In this document: positions 59,692 through 64,000 of the stretch, in pieces
Layout: each line of letters starts with the position of its first letter
How positions within the stretch are numbered: the stretch's first letter is position 1
Origin: JAGQVA01 sp033764335
GTDB lineage: Bacteria; Bacteroidota; Bacteroidia; J057
Direction: 5' to 3'
Length of the DNA stretch: 64,000 nt
NCBI GenBank assembly: GCA_033764335.1
Contig: JANRJC010000017.1
Location: 310,001 to 374,000 of the forward strand
Made by a program: the position numbers and the translations under genes
Notes under the pieces: generated by a model
What the model was told of the DNA's origin: nothing
Seen by the model: only the letters and a program-made list of their open reading frames with translations
The model's database searches: none

Positions 59692-59754
59692 TTTCTCCGG
59701 GTTCTCTGTGGTTTAAACCCTACGCAAGAAAAAACCACAGAGAACGCGGAGAAA
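59692..59754. repeat. Inverted repeat between convergent genes
   Basis: GTTCTCTGTGGTTT (59701-59714) and AAACCACAGAGAAC (59732-59745) are perfect complements. After one mismatched pair the flanks TTTCTCCG (59692-59699) and CGGAGAAA (59747-59754) continue the stem, giving 23-base arms. The loop is 17 bases. The sequence resembles intergenic repeats common in Bacteroidota genomes (from memory) and would serve as a bidirectional terminator. Confidence 0.8.
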
Positions 59755-59763
59755 TACCGAGGG

Positions 59764-60627
59764 TTAGGGTTGGTAATTATAAAAACCTTTGCCCGTTTTT
59801 TTGCCGAGGTGACCCGCGGCGACCATGTTTTTCAGGAGAGGACAAGGAGCGTATTTAGGGTTGCCGAATCCCTGGAAAAGCACTTCGAGGATAGCCAGAC
59901 ATACATCCAAACCAATAAAATCGGCCAATTGGAGCGGCCCCATCGGGTGCGCCATGCCCAGTTTCATCACCGTATCAATTTCTTCTACACCGGCTACCCC
60001 TTCAAAATGCGCATAAATCGCCTCATTGATCATGGGCATGAGGATACGATTGGCGACAAAACCCGGGTAATCTTTTACCGAAACGGGTATTTTTTCTAAA
60101 TCTTCGGACAGTGCGACCACGGCCTGCGTGACTTCGTGAGAGGTATCGTAGCCGTTGATAATTTCGACCAGTTTCATCATCGGCACGGGGTTCATAAAGT
60201 GCATACCGATGACTTTATCGCTGCGTTTGGTGACGGCAGCAATCTGGGTAATGGAAATGGAGGAAGTATTGGTAGCCAGGATTGCCTGAGAGGGCGAGAA
60301 GGTATCCATATCCTGAAAAATCTGGAGTTTGAGCGAAACCTTTTCCGTTGCAGCTTCTACAATCAGGTCGCGGTCGCTGACCCCATTTTCCAGCGAAGTC
60401 AGTATCTGAATACGAGCAAGGGCAGCCATTTTTTCATCCGGAGTAAGAATTTCCTTTTTCACCTGGCGGTCCATATTGGCAGAAATTGTGTTCAGCCCCT
60501 GTTGAAGAGCCGCCTCTGAAATATCAATCAGGTTCACGAGATAGCCATACTGGGCAAAAACGTGGGCGATGCCGTTGCCCATAGTGCCGGCACCGATGAC
60601 TGCGATTTTAGAAAATTTTGGGATCAT
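59764..60627 (-). CDS. hbd: 3-hydroxybutyryl/3-hydroxyacyl-CoA dehydrogenase
   Basis: Interconverts 3-hydroxyacyl-CoA and 3-ketoacyl-CoA with NAD. 287 residues: Rossmann motif IAVIGAGTMGNGIAHVFAQY, ILATNTSSISITQIAA with the catalytic Ser/Thr loop, HFMNPVPMMKLVEII with catalytic His, PGFVANRILMPMINEAI and DTVMKLGMAHPMGPLQLADF. This is the single-domain dehydrogenase of butyrate-type or phenylacetate metabolism. No thiolase or crotonase is nearby, so the pathway is open. It reads toward the inverted repeat at 59692. Confidence 0.95.
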   Translation of the reverse strand: MIPKFSKIAVIGAGTMGNGIAHVFAQYGYLVNLIDISEAALQQGLNTISANMDRQVKKEILTPDEKMAALARIQILTSLENGVSDRDLIVEAATEKVSLKLQIFQDMDTFSPSQAILATNTSSISITQIAAVTKRSDKVIGMHFMNPVPMMKLVEIINGYDTSHEVTQAVVALSEDLEKIPVSVKDYPGFVANRILMPMINEAIYAHFEGVAGVEEIDTVMKLGMAHPMGPLQLADFIGLDVCLAILEVLFQGFGNPKYAPCPLLKNMVAAGHLGKKTGKGFYNYQP

Positions 60628-60703
60628 GGAAGTTGGGGGTGATGAAAAATCCTTTTATACGACAGTAAAGATCGTATGAACTTATCTGAAAAACTTCAAA
60701 TTT

Positions 60704-60934
60704 ATGAAAAAGAACCTTTTATCGCTGCTTGTTTTGATCATCTATGTGATGATTTTTTTTCTTCCCGGATGTAAACCGTGTAGCCCTCCGGTGGACGGAT
60801 GTCCCGGGGGTGGGGATTTTGACTACGAAGAATGTGTATGCCTTGAAACCTGCTCGCCCAAAGAAGCGGATATTCAGGCATGTATAAATAGCGGCGGGGA
60901 TTTTGACTACGAAACCTGTCAGTGTTTTGAGTAG
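60704..60934 (+). CDS. Small Cys-rich lipoprotein with a tandem motif, 76 residues
   Basis: Signal MKKNLLSLLVLIIYVMIFFL ends in a lipobox (LPGC, Cys23). The mature part repeats one motif twice: GGGDFDYEECVC and SGGDFDYETCQC, each preceded by a Cys about 5-9 residues earlier. Eight Cys in about 54 mature residues suggest disulfides outside the cytoplasm. The repeat is also visible in DNA (GATTTTGACTACGAA twice). Function unknown. A terminator directly after the stop supports a real single-gene transcript. Confidence 0.75.
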   Translation: MKKNLLSLLVLIIYVMIFFLPGCKPCSPPVDGCPGGGDFDYEECVCLETCSPKEADIQACINSGGDFDYETCQCFE

Positions 60935-60956
60935 ATTTGGAGATTGGCCGGGAAAC

Positions 60957-60989
60957 AAAAAAGCCATCCCTGATGGGGTGGCTTTTGTA
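60957..60989 (+). terminator. Terminator of the small lipoprotein gene
   Basis: AAAAGCCATCCC, loop TGAT, GGGGTGGCTTTT (60959-60986), one G-U pair, then TGTAT. It also stands between two convergent genes, but the G-U pairing favours the plus strand. Confidence 0.75.
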
Positions 60990-61009
60990 TCTATATTTTC
61001 AAAAAAATT

Positions 61010-61315
61010 TTAGTTGTGTTTTTTGCGGTAGATATTGCGGCTGGCGCGGTTTTGACGGGCGTTTAAGGCTGCTCTTTCGCCTGCGGTTACGGTTCCGTCT
61101 GCTTTGGCTACTTTTTTGCCCCGATTGATGCGGCGTTGTTGTTTGGCAAGTGCGCGGGTTTCGGCGGGGGTAAGCTCGCCAGATTTTACGCCGTGTTTGA
61201 TGCGTTTGGTCTGATGCGCTTGTGATTGGGTTACATTAGGCGTAGCGGTCTGAGCAGCAGCAGTAAAAGCGATACCGGCAAAAAAAAGCAGAAGGGCAAC
61301 AAGTTTGATTTTCAT
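61010..61315 (-). CDS. Exported small basic protein, 101 residues
   Basis: Signal peptide MKIKLVALLLFFAGIAFTAA then AQ. The mature chain is very basic and carries two related units: SGELTPAETRALAKQQRRIN and ADGTVTAGERAALNARQNRA, ending SRNIYRKKHN. The pair resembles two helix-loop-helix units with a Gly-Asp-type loop between them. Similar proteins occur in many Gram-negative genomes without known function (family memory). The gene is alone, downstream of the efflux pair on the same strand. Confidence 0.78.
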   Translation of the reverse strand: MKIKLVALLLFFAGIAFTAAAQTATPNVTQSQAHQTKRIKHGVKSGELTPAETRALAKQQRRINRGKKVAKADGTVTAGERAALNARQNRASRNIYRKKHN

Positions 61316-61397
61316 TTCAGTAAAATTAAGCGTTTGTAATTGTTGATGCTATTGTGACTGAGCGAAGGAAGGAAAGTTTAATGAGGGATGAAAATTT

Positions 61398-62564
61398 TTA
61401 ATGCTCATGCCCTCCCCCACCGCCGGAAAGGTAAAATGCGCCTTTTATCAGTATTTTTTCGCCGGGGGTTACGATCTCCGGATTTTGAATCTCGGCCCAT
61501 TGTTCGGTAATAATGCCTATGGAAACTTCTTTTTTGGAAAAAACCATTTCCGATTCCCCGGTACTCCGCGTTGTCAATATAAAATATTTGTCCTCTTCTT
61601 CAATCAACGCCTCCACCGGAATTGCGGAAGCATTTTTCTCTGCTACAATGATTTCTGCCTCCACAAACATGCCGGTAACGAGGGTGTGTTGTTCGTCTTT
61701 CAGATGACCGTGTACCGGAACCGTGCGTTTTTCGCCGTGTATGGCACGGCCTACGCGATGTACGGTAGCTTCAAACGTCTCGCTGCCTGCGCCGGGTATT
61801 TGGAAAATGATTTCCTGATTTTCTTTTACCCGCAGAATATCTTTTTCAAAAACCTGCAACTCCACGTGAATATGATCCACATTGGTAATTTCCAGCACAA
61901 TGTCCGAGGCGGCGACAAACTGACCTTTACTGACAAATATATCGGAGATATTACCGGGAATGGGCGCATAAATATTTACTCGTGAGGTCAGGTTTTCCGG
62001 CTGAATTTTTTCGGGGTCAATATTAAGGAGTTTCAGTTTTTCTGTCAGGCCGGCAAACCGCGCTTCGAGGGTTTTGTATTCGCTTTCCGCTTTCAGGAAG
62101 TTTTTCTGTGAGGCGATATTCTCCGAGGCAAGCGTCTGCTGGCGTTCGTACTCGGATTTAAGATAATGCCTTTGTTCACGGGTTTCGAGATATTCCTGTT
62201 GCAATTGGATAAAAGCGGGATTTACCATGCTCAATAAAAATTGCCCTTTCTGCACGCGGTCGCCTTCGAGCAGGTCTATTTTGTCCACATACCCTTCCAT
62301 AAATACACTCAGCTTTGCCAGATTGCTGGGGGGCACGTCAATATAACCGTTTACCTGAATTTTATCCGGAAAGGCGTAATCGGTTATTTCTCCCAAAACC
62401 ATACCGCCCGATTCAAATTGCTCGCGGGAAACAATCACGTCATCTTCCTGAGATTCAGGGGTGGATTCATCGGTCGTTTCCGCCATCTCCGGTGTGGTTT
62501 TACAGGCGGAAAGCCCCATTGCGAAAATCACAATCAAATAAAAAAAACTATGTAAACGATTCAT
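61398..62564 (-). CDS. RND efflux periplasmic adaptor (CusB/CzcB-like, HlyD family), lipoprotein
   Basis: 388 residues with a lipoprotein signal (YLIVIFAMGLSAC). The adaptor order is visible: barrel-sandwich halves (LSVFMEGYVDKIDLLEGDRV), a long coiled hairpin (PAFIQLQQEYLETREQRHYL, SQKNFLKAESEYKTLEARF), second sandwich half (IYAPIPGNISDIFVSKGQFV), beta-barrel and membrane-proximal domain. The C terminus GGGGGHEH is His-rich, which fits a metal pump. It links the inner-membrane pump to the outer-membrane channel encoded by the next gene upstream on the same strand (10-base gap). Confidence 0.92.
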   Translation of the reverse strand: MNRLHSFFYLIVIFAMGLSACKTTPEMAETTDESTPESQEDDVIVSREQFESGGMVLGEITDYAFPDKIQVNGYIDVPPSNLAKLSVFMEGYVDKIDLLEGDRVQKGQFLLSMVNPAFIQLQQEYLETREQRHYLKSEYERQQTLASENIASQKNFLKAESEYKTLEARFAGLTEKLKLLNIDPEKIQPENLTSRVNIYAPIPGNISDIFVSKGQFVAASDIVLEITNVDHIHVELQVFEKDILRVKENQEIIFQIPGAGSETFEATVHRVGRAIHGEKRTVPVHGHLKDEQHTLVTGMFVEAEIIVAEKNASAIPVEALIEEEDKYFILTTRSTGESEMVFSKKEVSIGIITEQWAEIQNPEIVTPGEKILIKGAFYLSGGGGGHEH

Positions 62565-62574
62565 GATTTGATAA

Positions 62575-64000
62575 TTAGCGGGTGATGTAGGTTAATTCGA
62601 GTACGGTTTGGTTATACAGATTCAGGCTTTCGAGGTAAGTTAATTCGATCTCGCGGGCACTTTCCAGGCTTTGGATATAAAGGAGAAAACCTATTTCTCC
62701 CTCACGAAAACTGCGTTCGGCTGTTTTGATTAGCTCCACGGAGAGGTTTTTCCCGGTTTCATTGTAATAACGGATTGCCTGGCGGTGTTTCTGAATAACG
62801 GCTTCCAGTTGGCGGGTTTTTGTGCTGAGCCAGCGGGTATAACTATCGGCATTATTTTGGGCGATTTCACGCTCAAAAGAAGCCGCATTTACCCGTGCCT
62901 TTTGGGCGTCCCGCCACAGAGGCAGGGCGATTCCCACCTGCACTCCCTGATAAAAGCGGGAATTGACTCGGGCATTTGTCCCCATAAAATATTCGATCTG
63001 GAAATCGGGTAAAAACCGGTTTTTTTCCAGTTTCCACGCCGCTTCTGCCATTTGGCGGTTCTGCTCAAAATAATACACTCCGGGATGTTGAAGGAGGGCA
63101 GTAGTATCCGCCAATACTTCGGTAAGCTGTTTTTCAGAAAGGATAAACGGCACATCGGTTTCCATTAGTTTCATTAACTCCTGATAAGCAACATCAACGT
63201 CACTTTCGGTCTGCCGGAGGAAGGTTTGCAGTTGATTGCGTTTTGCCTGGGCAGTGACGGTTTCGAGGTAATTGGTTTCTCCGGTTTCGTAACGCCTTTG
63301 GGCGGCGCGGGCAAAATCGCTGTAAAGGCTGTCGAGGTAGGTATAAATCTGTAATTTGTGCTGAGCATAAATCACCTGATAATAGGCCTGAGAGACCTCT
63401 TTTTTCAACTGTAACTCCATCAGCCTATATTGCTGCCCCTGCATTTCGGCGAGGTTTTCTTTTACTCGTTTTTGGGCAGAATATACGGTTGGGAATTGCA
63501 AGGTCTGCTGAATGCCCCATACCTGAATCGGGAATCCGTTTTCGGCGATATTATTTTGGTCGAAATTGTAAAACAACCCGGTTTTGTCAATGTCCCATGC
63601 AGTAGAAATCAGCGATTCAGACTGGCGGGTTTTTAAAGCTTCGGCTTTTAGCGCGGGATTATTTTGGAGGGCAGTTTGCAAGGCTTTTTCCAGGTTTACT
63701 ACCGGCCCCGGGGTTTGGGTAAAAGAAAAAATCGGAAACAACAACCCCAAGCCGAGTAAACCTGCGGCGACAGCCGATTTGCGGGTTCGGGTTTTGCGCG
63801 GTTTTGCAGGAGAATCAAATAAAGCATACAATACCGGCAAAACTACCAACGTAAGAAAAGTGGCCGACACCAACCCGCCGATTACAACGGTTGCCAAAGG
63901 CCGCTGAACCTCTGCTCCGGCAGAAGAGGAGATTGCCATCGGGAAAAAACCCAAAGCCGCCGCAGAAGCCGTCAGCAAGACAGGGCGTAACCGTTCGGTC
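62575..64000 (-). CDS. CusA/CzcA-type RND pump fused to a TolC-like outer-membrane channel (5' end outside window)
   Basis: The frame is open to base 64000; only the C-terminal 474 or so residues are visible. The first visible residues are the end of an RND transporter (LRPVLLTASAAALGFFPMAI, GAEVQRPLATVVIGGLVSAT, LVVLPVLYALFD). A Lys/Arg-rich linker and a signal-like hydrophobic stretch (SAVAAGLLGLGLLFPIFSFT) follow. Then comes a complete TolC-family protein (VNLEKALQTALQNNPALKAE, AYYQVIYAQHKLQIYTYLDS, RYETGETNYLETVTAQAKRN). The fusion puts pump and exit duct in one chain, a form known from other Bacteroidota. With the adaptor it should export metal ions. Confidence 0.88.
   Translation of the reverse strand, partial: TERLRPVLLTASAAALGFFPMAISSSAGAEVQRPLATVVIGGLVSATFLTLVVLPVLYALFDSPAKPRKTRTRKSAVAAGLLGLGLLFPIFSFTQTPGPVVNLEKALQTALQNNPALKAEALKTRQSESLISTAWDIDKTGLFYNFDQNNIAENGFPIQVWGIQQTLQFPTVYSAQKRVKENLAEMQGQQYRLMELQLKKEVSQAYYQVIYAQHKLQIYTYLDSLYSDFARAAQRRYETGETNYLETVTAQAKRNQLQTFLRQTESDVDVAYQELMKLMETDVPFILSEKQLTEVLADTTALLQHPGVYYFEQNRQMAEAAWKLEKNRFLPDFQIEYFMGTNARVNSRFYQGVQVGIALPLWRDAQKARVNAASFEREIAQNNADSYTRWLSTKTRQLEAVIQKHRQAIRYYNETGKNLSVELIKTAERSFREGEIGFLLYIQSLESAREIELTYLESLNLYNQTVLELTYITR

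Noticed and set aside
1..64000. CRISPR array or rRNA operon
   Set aside because: No regularly spaced direct repeats with unique spacers and no rRNA-like sequence were seen anywhere in the window.

Overview
The window looks like chromosomal DNA of a Bacteroidota bacterium, probably near Saprospiria (inference). The evidence includes a type IX secretion (T9SS) type B sorting domain at the end of one surface protein and type A sorting tails on two others. It also includes an A-rich context instead of Shine-Dalgarno sites before most starts, several promoters of the Bacteroidota form TTG-N19/21-TAnnTTTG, and typical gene clusters: trpEGDCFB, rbfA plus a LolC/E-type permease, mutL plus two rhomboid genes plus an EEP hydrolase, and an RND pump fused to TolC. 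There is no phage, plasmid, CRISPR or complete transposon. One short region (about 14.0-15.4 kb) is rich in repeats and carries a broken ATPase gene.

Layout. 1-4.97 kb: the trp operon on the minus strand (trpE, G, D, C, F and the start of trpB). It is preceded by a complete-looking attenuator: promoter, a 26-codon leader peptide with two adjacent Trp codons, a possible antiterminator pairing, and a terminator hairpin. 5-10.5 kb: a secreted transglutaminase-like protein without the catalytic Cys, tRNA-Arg(CCT), a DUF1573 protein and a large T9SS type B surface protein. 10.5-14 kb: mogA and a large M16 metallopeptidase. 14.0-15.4 kb: inverted repeats, a truncated AAA-ATPase remnant, and a roughly 320-bp imperfect palindrome. 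15.4-25.2 kb: ahcY, a dipeptidase, a TonB-domain protein, a sialate O-acetylesterase, a ferritin-VIT1 iron exporter, ada, a LolC/E-like permease and rbfA.

25.2-37 kb: an MsbA-like ABC exporter, two tandem paralogous T9SS surface proteins, trhO, an M23 peptidase, and an ACMSD-type decarboxylase of tryptophan catabolism. 37-48 kb: a TPR-CHAT protease-like protein with a membrane anchor, DUF1761, two very small membrane proteins at 40953 and 44990, an oxidoreductase, a BNR/sialidase-like protein, DUF4294, a VOC protein, a membrane-tethered LuxR-type regulator, a YdeI protein and a ChbG-like deacetylase. 48-57 kb: a minus-strand run of mutL, active rhomboid, degenerate rhomboid and EEP, followed by cysS, glutaminyl-cyclase-like M28, GT2 and an ECF sigma factor with overlapping ends. 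57-64 kb: a penicillin-binding protein 1A, 3-hydroxyacyl-CoA dehydrogenase, two small exported proteins, and a metal-efflux adaptor with an RND-TolC fusion cut by the window end.

Most of the window is housekeeping metabolism and envelope biology. The strongest regulatory observation is the trp leader. The strongest unexplained structural signals are the nested palindrome at 14807-15126 and the paired hairpins at 14031-14123.
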